NCBI GenBank assembly: GCA_023544645.1
Contig: JAMJFO010000007.1
Coordinates: 1-64,000, forward strand
Length of the DNA stretch: 64,000 nucleotides
Direction of reading: 5' to 3'
DNA from: Desulfobulbaceae bacterium
GTDB lineage: Bacteria; Desulfobacterota; Desulfobulbia; Desulfobulbales; Desulfobulbaceae
Both the position numbers and the translations under genes were made by a program. This document shows, in pieces, positions 16,821 through 25,341 of the stretch; within the stretch, counting starts at the first letter, position 1, and each line of letters starts with the position of its first letter. The notes under the pieces were generated by a model that saw only the letters and a list, made by a program, of their open reading frames with translations, did not search any database and was not told where the DNA came from.

Positions 16821-18323
16821 TCAGCCTCCAATCACCTGCACGACCTGGGGAGCCATGCCGGTATCAAGCAGGCGCAGGGGATAGGGCGCGATAAGGCCCA
16901 TCAGCAGGGAAATCAGGGCCAGGATCAAGGCAGGCCATTCCAGGAGTCCGGCCCGCGGGTGGCGTTCAATAAACGGCGCGTCGGGGGGGATGACAAAAAG
17001 CTGCTCCACCACCCGGAAGACGTAGGCTACAGCCAGAAAACTTCCGGCCAGCAGAACAAGGGCCCAGAGCCACTGATGGGTGGACAGCGAGGCTATGAGC
17101 ATCATCCATTTGCCGATAAAGCCGCCGGAAGGGGGCAGTCCCATGAGATTGACCCCGGCTGCGGCATAGGCAAAGGCGGTGACCGGCAGATAAGCCCTGA
17201 TACCCGCCAGTTCCCTGATGCGGTCGTGCCCTAGGTGGAGCATTATGGTTCCGGCGCTCATGAACATGGCGATTTTAGCGCAGGCGTGACCTGAAGCCAT
17301 GAACAGGACAGCGCTCCATGTCTGACTGTTCCCCCCGGTAAATGCCAGCGGAAAAGCGATCAGGAGATATCCCAGCTGCGATATGGTGGAATAGGCGATC
17401 AGCAGTTTCAGGCGCTGCTGGCGCAGGGCCTGTATACCTCCCCAGAGAATGGCTCCGGCTCCGAGCGCTCCCATCAGGCTGAATGCCGTATGGGGCAGGG
17501 CCGGCGAAAAAATATCGAACCACAACCTGAACAGCAGGAAAAATGATCCTTTGACCACCAGTCCGGAGAGGATTGCGCTGACCGGAGCCAGAGCATTGGC
17601 ATGGGCCGGCGGCAGCCAGAAATGCATGGGGAATATCGCGGTCTTAAGCAGCAGTCCCACACTCATAACCGCCAGGGCGGCGATGACGCCCGGTGTCGGG
17701 CCCGCCATTTTCTGCAGCAGGCCGAGATCAAGCACCCCGTATGTCTTATAGAGAAACACCACTCCCAGCAGATAGCTCATGGATCCGAGAAGAGAAACGA
17801 GCAGATAACGCAGAGCGGCAGTGATGGAAGCTGATTTGCCCGAGAGGGCGGCAAGGCCGGCCGCTGAAACACCGATCAGTTCAAGGGTCACATAGATGTT
17901 GAAGATATCGCCGGAAAGAAACAGGCCGTTCAGACCGGTCAGTTGAAGCATCCACAGCGGCCAGAAAAAACGCTCCTGTTTTTCCGGCCGGCCGGCGCGC
18001 GCGGGCTGGTCGATCCGGAAAGAAAAATATCCCCAGGCATAAAGGGAAATTGCCACTCCGGTCAGGCCGGTGAGCACCAGCATGATCAGGGCTGGTCCGT
18101 CTGTGCGCAGAGAGATGCCGAGAGGCGGGTCCCATCCGCCAACGGCATACTGGGCAGGGCCGCTGACAAAAAACTGATTGACCAGAATGGCGGCAGCCAG
18201 GACATTGATAATGGCGGCCGCCAGAGAGATGAAGAGCGAGCCGCGCCGAACCAGGAATGAAAGCAGGGCCGCCGCCAGTGGAACAACAACCGGAACAGCT
18301 ATCCAGGATTCGGCAGATACCAT
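16821..18323 (-). CDS. mrpD: Mrp-type Na+/H+ antiporter subunit D (copy 1)
   Basis: 500-residue antiporter subunit of the MrpD/MnhD type. Key residues are the TM5 Glu in YVTLELIGVSAAGL, the central Lys in LLKTAIFPMHFWLP and the TM12 Lys in GGFIGKWMML. It immediately follows mrpC; the stop and start share a base at 18323. Position after mrpC and the classical FNIYVTLELIGVSA motif make this the canonical MrpD. Expected to translocate protons in the multisubunit complex. Confidence 0.92.
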   Translation of the reverse strand: MVSAESWIAVPVVVPLAAALLSFLVRRGSLFISLAAAIINVLAAAILVNQFFVSGPAQYAVGGWDPPLGISLRTDGPALIMLVLTGLTGVAISLYAWGYFSFRIDQPARAGRPEKQERFFWPLWMLQLTGLNGLFLSGDIFNIYVTLELIGVSAAGLAALSGKSASITAALRYLLVSLLGSMSYLLGVVFLYKTYGVLDLGLLQKMAGPTPGVIAALAVMSVGLLLKTAIFPMHFWLPPAHANALAPVSAILSGLVVKGSFFLLFRLWFDIFSPALPHTAFSLMGALGAGAILWGGIQALRQQRLKLLIAYSTISQLGYLLIAFPLAFTGGNSQTWSAVLFMASGHACAKIAMFMSAGTIMLHLGHDRIRELAGIRAYLPVTAFAYAAAGVNLMGLPPSGGFIGKWMMLIASLSTHQWLWALVLLAGSFLAVAYVFRVVEQLFVIPPDAPFIERHPRAGLLEWPALILALISLLMGLIAPYPLRLLDTGMAPQVVQVIGG

Positions 18324-18649
18324 TATCCTTCCGCTGCTCCGCCCTCATTTTTTTTCTCCCGCCGGTTCATTGCCCGGTTTGCCGACTGCTGCAGGCGGGT
18401 GGCCAGAACCAGGGCCACGGCGGTTATGCTTACCGAGACGACGATGCCGGTCAGCACCATGGCCTGGGGGACGGGATCAATAGATGCTGTATCGGTACGA
18501 TAGGATGTAGCAACCAGAAAAAGAAATATGCCGGTGGACATGACATTTCCCCCCAGTATTTTTCGCAGGGGATGAGGACAGGAGATTAACGCGAACAGGC
18601 CGAAGACGAAAAGGATCAGGCCGGTAAAACTGTAGAGCATGTTGGTCAT
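18323..18649 (-). CDS. mrpC: Mrp-type antiporter subunit C (NuoK-like)
   Basis: 108-residue three-helix subunit homologous to NuoK. Motifs seen: GGNVMSTGIFLFLVA and DPVPQAMVLTGIVVSVSITAVAL, the latter diagnostic for MrpC. The start at 18649 is chosen because AAGGAGG lies just upstream and the ATGA overlaps the previous stop (18646-18649). The tail is short and charged. It forms the membrane core with MrpB, D and F. Confidence 0.93.
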   Translation of the reverse strand: MTNMLYSFTGLILFVFGLFALISCPHPLRKILGGNVMSTGIFLFLVATSYRTDTASIDPVPQAMVLTGIVVSVSITAVALVLATRLQQSANRAMNRREKKNEGGAAEG

Positions 18650-19689
18650 GATCCCTCCTTTTCCGTATCCGGCTGGTCTGTCTGGTACGGCTTTTCCCGG
18701 AGATCTGATGCCGGTCTGCCGCCGGCAAAAAAAGCGGCCAGGGACAGGCCGATGCTGATCGCGCAGGCTGCTTCCAGAAACAGCAGAAATGCTCCTGCCT
18801 GTTCCGGGGGAAACCTGAGCAGGGCATTCTCGGTAATTATTCCCAGCACGGCCATGGAGAGAAACACCAGCGGCCCCAGGACCATGCCCATGCGCAGCGG
18901 CAGGGAGTGCATATCCGGCAGCCACAGGAAATCGGAAATCAGCAGCAGCACCAGGGCGGCCGACAGGACCGCGCCGCCCTGGAAGGCTCCCCCGGTCTGA
19001 TAGGCCCCCTGCCAGACAAGGTAGCCCCCTGTCAGGCAGATGAGAGGCAGCAACAGGCGAACGGCGGATTTCTGTACAGGACTGGTATCCGGGAGCCTGG
19101 GAGGAAAGGGCGCATGGGTAATCGACCAGATGGTGATCGCCCCCAGCAGGAGAACCATGACTTCCAGCATGGTATCATATCCCCTGAAGTTGAGAAGAAC
19201 CGCGGTGACCGCATTGTCCACCCCGCTTGCGCCAAGGTGAGCGGCTGTCTGTTGGGCCAGGCCGGGCAACGGCCGGGGAATTATCCATACCGTCCGGATC
19301 AGCAGGCCGGCAAAGCAGAGCGTGAGAGCCGCCACTATCCACATGAGGGGGCTTGCCTCTCTACTTCGTACCTGCCAGCGCTTGTCGGGATTATCCCGTT
19401 TTTCCTCTGGATCAAACCGTCGTTCTTTTTTTTGCTTTCGCTCCATTTTCCGCAGCGCCGCGAGGAACAGCGGCCCGGTCAGCCCCGCGCCAATGGCCGC
19501 TTCCGCCAGAGCCACATCAGGCGCATGCATCCGCACCCAGGCAATGGCCATCAGCAGACCAAAGCAGATAAAAAAAATTATTGCCTTGAAAATATCCGTA
19601 GACCGGAGCAGCTGCCAGGCCAGCCACAGCAGGGTGGCGGAGAGCAGGAGGTCGAAACCGGTAAGAATAATGGTCATTGCGCTGTCCAT
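18646..19689 (-). CDS. mrpB: Fusion of MrpA C-terminal (DUF4040) and MrpB domains
   Basis: 347-residue membrane protein. The first ~80 residues form a DUF4040 module (MHAPDVALAEAAIGAGLTGPLFLAAL), the NuoJ-like end of MrpA. A charged linker (KQKKERRFDPEEK) follows. After that come a short region with a VDNAVTAVLLNFRGYDTMLEVMVLL motif and an MnhB domain (GGAFQGGAVLSAALVLLL). The start at 19689 has AAAGGAA upstream; an ATG at 19677 overlapping the mrpG stop is possible. The large antiporter half of MrpA is absent from this protein. Confidence 0.88.
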   Translation of the reverse strand: MDSAMTIILTGFDLLLSATLLWLAWQLLRSTDIFKAIIFFICFGLLMAIAWVRMHAPDVALAEAAIGAGLTGPLFLAALRKMERKQKKERRFDPEEKRDNPDKRWQVRSREASPLMWIVAALTLCFAGLLIRTVWIIPRPLPGLAQQTAAHLGASGVDNAVTAVLLNFRGYDTMLEVMVLLLGAITIWSITHAPFPPRLPDTSPVQKSAVRLLLPLICLTGGYLVWQGAYQTGGAFQGGAVLSAALVLLLISDFLWLPDMHSLPLRMGMVLGPLVFLSMAVLGIITENALLRFPPEQAGAFLLFLEAACAISIGLSLAAFFAGGRPASDLREKPYQTDQPDTEKEGS

Positions 19690-19976
19690 GGCCGGATTCC
19701 TTTCATCAGTGCTCGGCGGGCAACCAGGTGACAGGAAGCGGAGCTGGCAATCAGCACCAGTACCCAGATGAGCACCAGCTTGATGACGATGAACCAGTCA
19801 TTTGCCTGCAGGCACAGGCCGAGGATGAGAAATCCCAGGCCGACATTGTCCGCCTTGGTCAGGGCGTGGAGGCGGGTGAAAATATCCGGAAACCGCAGCA
19901 TGCCCACCGTGCCGGACAAAAAAAACGGCAATGCGACGGCAATGCTGACCAGGCCGATGATTTCAGGAATCGTCAT
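19674..19976 (-). CDS. mrpG: Mrp-type antiporter subunit G
   Basis: 100-residue three-helix subunit with the MnhG signature GTVGMLRFPDIFTRLHALTKADNVG. The start at 19976 is chosen over a more upstream frame start because AGGAGG precedes it by 6 nt and the added N-terminal residues are charged and atypical. It overlaps mrpF by 14 nt. MrpE, F and G form the small-subunit flank of the complex. Confidence 0.93.
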   Translation of the reverse strand: MTIPEIIGLVSIAVALPFFLSGTVGMLRFPDIFTRLHALTKADNVGLGFLILGLCLQANDWFIVIKLVLIWVLVLIASSASCHLVARRALMKGIRPWTAQ

Positions 19977-20232
19977 TTTTTTCCTCCTCGTACCAGACCC
20001 GCCGGACAAAGGTCATTGTTGCCAGAGCCGCCAGCAATGAAAATGTCAGGGCAATATCTATTAATTCGGGCATGTTCATTCCCTGGGCCAATACCAGCAG
20101 AATGGCCAGACCGCTGGTGCCGAAGAGCTGAGCAGCCATCATCCGGTCGGCCACGGTGGGGCCGGCAATAATCCGGATCATCCCCAAAACTACCGTCAAC
20201 AGGAGAAAAAGCGCCACCCCTACATAGATCAT
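19963..20232 (-). CDS. mrpF: Mrp-type antiporter subunit F
   Basis: 89-residue three-helix protein with the MnhF signature RIIAGPTVADRMMAAQLFGTSG. It overlaps mrpE (start 20232, mrpE stop 20229) by 4 nt and mrpG by 14 nt, so the three small subunits are tightly coupled. In structures of related complexes MrpF sits at a proposed ion path; the conserved Asp in VADR is present. Confidence 0.93.
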   Translation of the reverse strand: MIYVGVALFLLLTVVLGMIRIIAGPTVADRMMAAQLFGTSGLAILLVLAQGMNMPELIDIALTFSLLAALATMTFVRRVWYEEEKNDDS

Positions 20233-20762
20233 TTTAATTCTCCCGCTGGTGGTTGGTCAGGAAAAATACGGGCAATACGGCGTTCCAGGTTCTGGATGGT
20301 AGATTGAACCGGCATCTCCGTATCCAGGACATGGATGACTATCGTGTCCTCTACCAGGTCGGCGCTCAGGGTGCCGGGCTGCAGACTGATAACGTTGGCC
20401 AGCAGAATGCGGGCGCCGCCGTCCAGCGCGGTTCTGTAAGTGACTATGCCCGGATTGATTTTTGGCACCAGGGCGAAAGTGCGGCGTAACACATCGATGC
20501 CGCTGGTGATGGATAGCAGGATGAAGTGAGGCATGAACAACAGAGCGGCGGCGGGGTTAAGGACAAAACCGGAACCGGGGGAAAGGAAAATGGAGACAGC
20601 AACAGCCAGGAGCACCGAGGGTATTCCTATGATCCAGCTTGCCGCATCAGGCCCGGCAAGTATAAACCATATCAGGGAATACATAAAAATCAGTCTGCAT
20701 ATGCGCCAGCCGAACCGTAATGCTTTCCGGGCCGGGGGCTTGGATCGTGGTTGCATCGTCAT
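20229..20762 (-). CDS. mrpE: Mrp-type antiporter subunit E
   Basis: 177-residue subunit, first in the operon. Two N-terminal helices precede a cytoplasmic domain with the MnhE signature PGIVTYRTAL, NVISLQPGTLSADLVEDTIVIHVLD. The start at 20762 is chosen because AGGAGA precedes it by about 8 nt; a farther in-frame ATG at 20810 has no such site. The upstream 330 nt separate it from the sulfatase gene on the same strand and should contain the operon promoter. Confidence 0.92.
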   Translation of the reverse strand: MTMQPRSKPPARKALRFGWRICRLIFMYSLIWFILAGPDAASWIIGIPSVLLAVAVSIFLSPGSGFVLNPAAALLFMPHFILLSITSGIDVLRRTFALVPKINPGIVTYRTALDGGARILLANVISLQPGTLSADLVEDTIVIHVLDTEMPVQSTIQNLERRIARIFPDQPPAGELK

Positions 20763-21096
20763 GTACCGGTTCTCCTGCCACCGGGGAAGTCTTGTCGATA
20801 CAACTTCCACAGCAGTCGTTCAGCTTATTGCATTCAGGGGCAATAATCAACTTTCAGCAAATGTCATGCCGAAAATCCGCTTTCCATCCATTTGGCAGTT
20901 GACGGTGGTCTGTATGCTTCCCCAGTACCGTACTTGTTAATTGTAAACCCAATTGACCGGTGGAAGCAACTCCATTATTGGCGCCATGGGAAACTCACAG
21001 CAGCTGCTTCCAGTCATGAAACTGGTGAACCAGGACAAATTGCCTCTCTATTTCTTTTTTCGTGTCTTGAGATGGGCAGTCCGGGACCCGGGCAAT

Positions 21097-22869
21097 TCAG
21101 TTGGCGCGGGCTTCCCGGTAATCGAAGCGGGAAAAGATCGGTCCTCCGTCCATGGCATGGGCCATAATCGTCATGTATTGCTCCCGGAGACTGGTCATGG
21201 CGATACTTTTTTCCTCAGGATCAGTGTTCTGGACAAACATTTGGCCGGACCTCTTCCGGGTTACATAGTTGAGAATAAGGCGGGGAACATCGTAGTGATG
21301 GATGGTGTCGTACTGTACGGGATTACCGTTTTCGATGATGTAGATACGGTTCAGATGAATGGAGTTGCTGGTGTTATCGAGATAGTGGAGATCTTTATAG
21401 GTATTGGGCCCAAAGGTGAGGGACGGCAGATGGTCACTCACCAGAATAATGATGCTGCTCGGATCGATTCGAATGAGCTGCTTTACATAGGCGGCGATGG
21501 CTTGGGTACGGTAGTAGTACTGGTTCACTGCCCTTTCCAGCTGATCATCACGGAATGTTCCCATACCCTCGAACTCGACGACCTTGGGCCGTTTATCGCG
21601 GTTAATCTGGTGGGGTGCATGACCGTAGATTGTCAGCATGTAGTTCAACAGCGGCCTGCCCGGATTCCGTCGGATCCAATCACTGACAAAGGCAATATTC
21701 TGGGAGAACAGGTCGCCATCGTACATATATTCTTCGTCGGTCACATCACCTGCGCTGAAATAAGTTTCCATTCCCAGTGCATATTCACTGGGATAGTAGA
21801 TATTTTCAAACCCTGCCCCCCTGTACCCTTTCGTGGAATTAAAGAAATCGGGCAAAAAGGCATTGGTGGCCATGGTGCTATATCCCGCCTGGTTGAGGAT
21901 ATTGGGCAGACACAGGGTCTGGGCGCCGGTGAACACATCGAATTCGATGCCGGAAAGCTCCCGCATGGCTGGAACCCCGCACAGCACCTCAAACTCCGCC
22001 TGGGCGGTCCCGCCGCCGAACACCGGAGAGATCGAAAGTCCCCCATTGTCTTTGAAAAGAGCTTCAAAGGAAGGATGCCCGGGACTGCGGGAAAAACTGG
22101 CGTTGTGCAACAGGTCGGGATCGAGAAAGCTTTCCAGCACGATTAAATGAACGTTATTTTTCTGCACAACATTCCTGACTTTCTGCACTACATCGCCATA
22201 GGCATTAAGAAAAGGGATATTGTCCCGATAGGCCGCTGTTTTTTCCAGGGAATTTATTCTTCGTGCCTCGTTGTAAAAGGCCATGCTGATCCGGCCGTTA
22301 AAGCCTGCGCTCCTGGCGTCCGACATCCAATCGACTGGTTTCTGGGTCCGCTCAAAACCCGCCATGAAATAGGCCGGAAATACCTCTACCGCCACCACAA
22401 GCGCCAACAGCGGCACTGCCCCCCATATCAGTGGACGCGGCCGGCGCCATTGCACTGAGCGCAGAAAAATTCCCAGGGGCAGGCACACGGCCAGGCTCAG
22501 CAATATCTTGTTCAGCAAGGGCATGACTAAAAACATCTCAGGCAACTCGGTCACTTCGGTGATGCGCACCAGTCTGCCGAACAGCACATGGTAGGTGTCG
22601 AAGATGGCGTAGATCAGGAAGATGGGCAGGGCCGACGTCAGGTACTGCCATCGCCAGGGCCGGCTGATCCTATTGAAATAGAAGTAGAGATAAAGGAGCA
22701 GCGGAATCTCCATGCGCCACGCCTGGAGTATTGAAGGCAATCCGCCGAAGCGATGGGCAATAAGCGTGTAGGCCATTAAAAACAGCAGAAACCCGATATA
22801 GCGGATCGCCGGAGGTTTGGGCGCAACCAGGAATGAGCGCAGGGATGAAACGGCAGGTGAAGTCATCAT
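21097..22869 (-). CDS. LTA synthase-like membrane sulfatase/phosphotransferase
   Basis: 590-residue protein with about five N-terminal helices (20-165) and an external alkaline-phosphatase-fold domain. Conserved metal-site elements: Glu246 in IVLESF, the presumed nucleophile Thr288 in FGGGTAQAEFEV and SDHLPS near 480. Relatives transfer glycerol phosphate or phosphoethanolamine onto envelope glycolipids or glucans. The organism looks Gram-negative, so a phosphoglycerol transferase acting on periplasmic glucan or a lipid is more likely than teichoic acid synthesis. It stands alone. Confidence 0.85.
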   Translation of the reverse strand: MMTSPAVSSLRSFLVAPKPPAIRYIGFLLFLMAYTLIAHRFGGLPSILQAWRMEIPLLLYLYFYFNRISRPWRWQYLTSALPIFLIYAIFDTYHVLFGRLVRITEVTELPEMFLVMPLLNKILLSLAVCLPLGIFLRSVQWRRPRPLIWGAVPLLALVVAVEVFPAYFMAGFERTQKPVDWMSDARSAGFNGRISMAFYNEARRINSLEKTAAYRDNIPFLNAYGDVVQKVRNVVQKNNVHLIVLESFLDPDLLHNASFSRSPGHPSFEALFKDNGGLSISPVFGGGTAQAEFEVLCGVPAMRELSGIEFDVFTGAQTLCLPNILNQAGYSTMATNAFLPDFFNSTKGYRGAGFENIYYPSEYALGMETYFSAGDVTDEEYMYDGDLFSQNIAFVSDWIRRNPGRPLLNYMLTIYGHAPHQINRDKRPKVVEFEGMGTFRDDQLERAVNQYYYRTQAIAAYVKQLIRIDPSSIIILVSDHLPSLTFGPNTYKDLHYLDNTSNSIHLNRIYIIENGNPVQYDTIHHYDVPRLILNYVTRKRSGQMFVQNTDPEEKSIAMTSLREQYMTIMAHAMDGGPIFSRFDYREARAN

Positions 22870-23350
22870 GTTTTCCTATAGCACCGATCATCTGAATTTT
22901 CAACAAGTTGGAACAACTTCGATTCGATCTCGTTTCTCGTGCCTATGAATGGAGGTGGGCAGTCTTTTGATTTGTGCTTGTTTGTAATGGGGAAAATTCA
23001 GGTGAAATTCGGTGAATTCAGCGAAAGTTCGATGGCTGGATTTTTCCTGACAATGGCCGGCCGATCCATTACGTCGTTAATGAGTCCGATTTCACAGGAC
23101 AGGATTCCTGCATGACAGGATTAACAAGGATTTTTTTTGTCCAGAAAAGAGCTGAAAAATGAAAATATCCAAGAACTTCTTTTGATATATATTTGTTTAT
23201 TGTGATCGTTTTTGCAAATTTCGCCCAACAAAGGATGTCTGGCATAAAACTTGTAATACACTGTGGTATTGTAGAGGTTGCTCGGAAATTGTAACGGCCG
23301 GCAGCACAAGCTGACAATGTAAAAATATACTTATCCACAGGAGAACTACA
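22870..23350. other. Intergenic region between sulfatase and osmC-like genes
   Basis: No gene is supported. A 9-bp direct repeat GACAGGATT occurs at 23098-23106 and 23114-23122, overlapping a small hairpin (CAGGATTCCTG). This looks like a fragment of a dispersed repeat. The right part is AT-rich and probably holds the osmC-like promoter, for which no close consensus was found. Confidence 0.5.
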
Positions 23351-23920
23351 ATGACGCAATTAATAAAGGAAAAGGAAGTCAATGGAGTAAACGTCGATCA
23401 GTTATTTAAAACCATCGACATGGTCAAGGACAATCCTGAAATTGCCCGGTTTAAATTTCGGGCGACCAACGAATGGATCAGCGGGACCCATTGCCGCGGG
23501 ACGATCAAGGATTTTTACGGCGCCCTGCAGGCGGACGACAGCCGGCCGCCAATGAGTTATGACATGGATGAACCTCCTGTCCTTCTGGGCAATAACCAGG
23601 GCCGAAATCCAGTCGAATATCTTCTCGTTGCCCTGTCCGGCTGTCTTACCACCGCAATGGTTGCCCATTCATCAGCCAGGGGAATCGAAATAAAGGGGGT
23701 CCGGTCCAGATACGAAGGCGACCTGGATCTCCGCGGGTTCCTTGGAATTTCAGAGGATGTTCCGGTGGGATATCAGGAAATCCGGGTATATTTCACCATA
23801 GACGCGGACGTCTCCGAGGAGGAAAAGGAAGAGATGATCAGGATGGCCCAGAAATACTCGCCGGTGTTCAACACGATCACCAGGTCGGCCCCGGTCTCTG
23901 TTCATCTCGATAAAGAATGA
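23351..23920 (+). CDS. OsmC family protein
   Basis: 189-residue OsmC/Ohr-fold protein. Family members are thiol peroxidases or of unknown function. The usual catalytic Cys is in VALSGCLTTAM. At the second cysteine position the protein reads KYSPVFNTI, with serine in place of the Cys of peroxidase members, as in many OsmC-like proteins that probably are not classical peroxidases. AGGAG precedes the ATG by 7 nt. Its stop codon is the first base set of a long palindrome that may end transcription. Confidence 0.88.
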   Translation: MTQLIKEKEVNGVNVDQLFKTIDMVKDNPEIARFKFRATNEWISGTHCRGTIKDFYGALQADDSRPPMSYDMDEPPVLLGNNQGRNPVEYLLVALSGCLTTAMVAHSSARGIEIKGVRSRYEGDLDLRGFLGISEDVPVGYQEIRVYFTIDADVSEEEKEEMIRMAQKYSPVFNTITRSAPVSVHLDKE

Positions 23921-24046
23921 TGGCGTCGTAAAAAGTCCGATCTACTGCGTCATAGCGGGTACGGCCAATGCTCGACGTGCCATATGTACGCCTCCGCTTG
24001 GCCGACACCACTATTCCTTGTATATCGAAATTTTTACTTAGCCATC
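23919..24046. repeat. 128-nt imperfect palindrome (candidate dispersed repeat/terminator)
   Basis: The sequence is almost its own reverse complement, centred on CATATG at 23981-23986. Matching arm blocks: GATGGC 23919-23924 with GCCATC 24041-24046, TAAAAA 23929-23934 with TTTTTA 24031-24036, CGAT 23938-23941 with ATCG 24024-24027, CGGCCAA 23962-23968 with TTGGCCG 23998-24004. It begins on the osmC stop codon. The GATGGC...GCCATC ends suggest a mobile or dispersed element of the genome. This is inferred; no second copy is in the window. Confidence 0.75.
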
Positions 24047-24057
24047 TTTGAGTGTAT

Positions 24058-24080
24058 GATGGACTATTTACGAGTCCATC
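24058..24080. repeat. Perfect 8-bp stem-loop next to the long palindrome
   Basis: GATGGACT (24058-24065), 7-nt loop ATTTACG, AGTCCATC (24073-24080). The GATGG/CCATC ends resemble those of the 128-nt palindrome 11 nt to its left, so both may be parts of one composite element. No T-tract follows, so a classical terminator is not supported. Confidence 0.6.
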
Positions 24081-24250
24081 AAAGAATAATTCGACAAAGA
24101 GTGTTTTTTGGTTCATGTCTGGTACATTCCCCTTGGTCTTTGAAAGGGATGGGCGGTTGCCGGCACCGAGCCAACAGAAAACCCGGGCAGGGAAAAAGAT
24201 GGCTATGGCAGTGTCCAGGATCCGCATTGATCCTGAACACTGCCCTCTGT

Positions 24251-24931
24251 CTATGGTGATTCCCGGCCAAGCCAGTCCAGCACATCCTGGTCGGTAAGGT
24301 CGTACCAGTTGTCGTAGGCACTGGCAACCGCAAAGGGATAGTTTTCCCTGATATTGAGGCAATAGAGGAGATCCACCTCAGCGGCAATCCTGTTGCATGT
24401 ATCCAGTACTCCGGTGGGGACGGCAACGGTGATGGAGGAGGGATTGCGTCTGCGGGCGAACCGGATCGCAGCCAGCATGGTAAAGCCCGATGCCAGTCCA
24501 TCGTCAACAATGATGATATTTTTGTTGATAATATCCGGAAAAGGTCTGCTGCCGCGAAAAAGTTTTTTGCGCCGGGCAATGGTCTGCAAAGTCCTGTCAA
24601 CCTGGCGCTCCACCTCCTGTTCCGTTAAATTCAAGGAGTTGAGCAAAGGCTCATTGAATATCCGGTCGCCGTCCATATTAACGGCGCCGAAGCCTGCTTC
24701 CGTGTTCCAGGGGATCTGCACCTTACGGACCAGGAGCAGGTCCAAAGGCCAGCTGATATGCTCCTGCATGGCAGCCGCCACCGGCACTCCGCCGGAAGGA
24801 ATGGCCAGCAGCAGTCCATCGGTTGGCGTCTTTTCCCGGACAATCCGGCCGAGCCTGCTGCCGGCTTCGGACCGATCAACAAAAATAAACTCCCGGTTAT
24901 GGAGCTGAGGATCTTCGATAATATTTTTCAT
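24251..24931 (-). CDS. Phosphoribosyltransferase-domain protein
   Basis: 226-residue protein with a type I PRTase fold. The PRPP-binding motif is IIIVDDGLASGFTML near 145-159, and a flexible PSGGVPVAAAM loop lies near 45-55. This stand-alone group includes predicted PRTases often found with dienelactone hydrolase or stress genes. Substrate is unknown. The protein is cytoplasmic, without membrane segments. It stands alone, divergent from the downstream amidohydrolase pair. Confidence 0.85.
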   Translation of the reverse strand: MKNIIEDPQLHNREFIFVDRSEAGSRLGRIVREKTPTDGLLLAIPSGGVPVAAAMQEHISWPLDLLLVRKVQIPWNTEAGFGAVNMDGDRIFNEPLLNSLNLTEQEVERQVDRTLQTIARRKKLFRGSRPFPDIINKNIIIVDDGLASGFTMLAAIRFARRRNPSSITVAVPTGVLDTCNRIAAEVDLLYCLNIRENYPFAVASAYDNWYDLTDQDVLDWLGRESP

Positions 24932-25341
24932 GATCTCTCTTTTTCCTGTTTCCTGACCGACATTGAGGCCGATCTTTCAGGAGTCATCTCCCAGCGCTGT
25001 GCGAGTGTCGGCATCAGACTGCCGGACCCTTTAATCCAGTATCCTCCATCCCGCTGCTGCCGGAAGGAGTATTATTTGCCCTATCAAGATCCGTGCCACC
25101 GGCGGGAGGAATGGTTCGTCAGGATCCTGCCGGATATTTCAGGATGCATGACCTGTCAGCAATGTGCCGGTTGTGCCCACAATACATCTGCAGCGAAAAG
25201 AATATGGACAGGCAAGGCAGCGGACCAGAGAAAAAAGGATCGAATATGGAACCAGCGGTTGTTTATACGGCTTGTAAATCAACGCACACCAAAGAGCGGA
25301 TATTGACAGGGTAAGGAGAAGAAGATAGCATTGCAACACAC
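24932..25341. other. Intergenic region with cysteine-rich open frames, none supported
   Basis: Two overlapping plus-strand frames here are rich in Cys pairs (one reads CMTCQQCAGC near 25144-25173, the other MCRLCPQYIC near 25161-25190). Neither has a start codon with a ribosome-binding site, and they cannot both be coding. I leave the region unassigned. It probably holds the promoters of the two divergent flanking genes. Confidence 0.4.

Noticed and set aside
20953-22146. 397-codon plus-strand frame opposite the sulfatase gene
   Set aside because: The opposite strand carries the conserved sulfatase residues; the plus frame has no ribosome-binding site or motif.
23240-23256. Sigma-54-like box (TGGCAT, N5, TTGTA) before the osmC-like gene
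   Set aside because: The -12 element has GT instead of the near-invariant GC, and no enhancer-binding protein is near.
25093-25314. Cys-rich 73-codon frame (MCRLCPQYIC) in the 24932-25341 gap
   Set aside because: No ribosome-binding site, and an equally Cys-rich overlapping frame exists, so the Cys pairs look like chance in a TGC/TGT-rich stretch.
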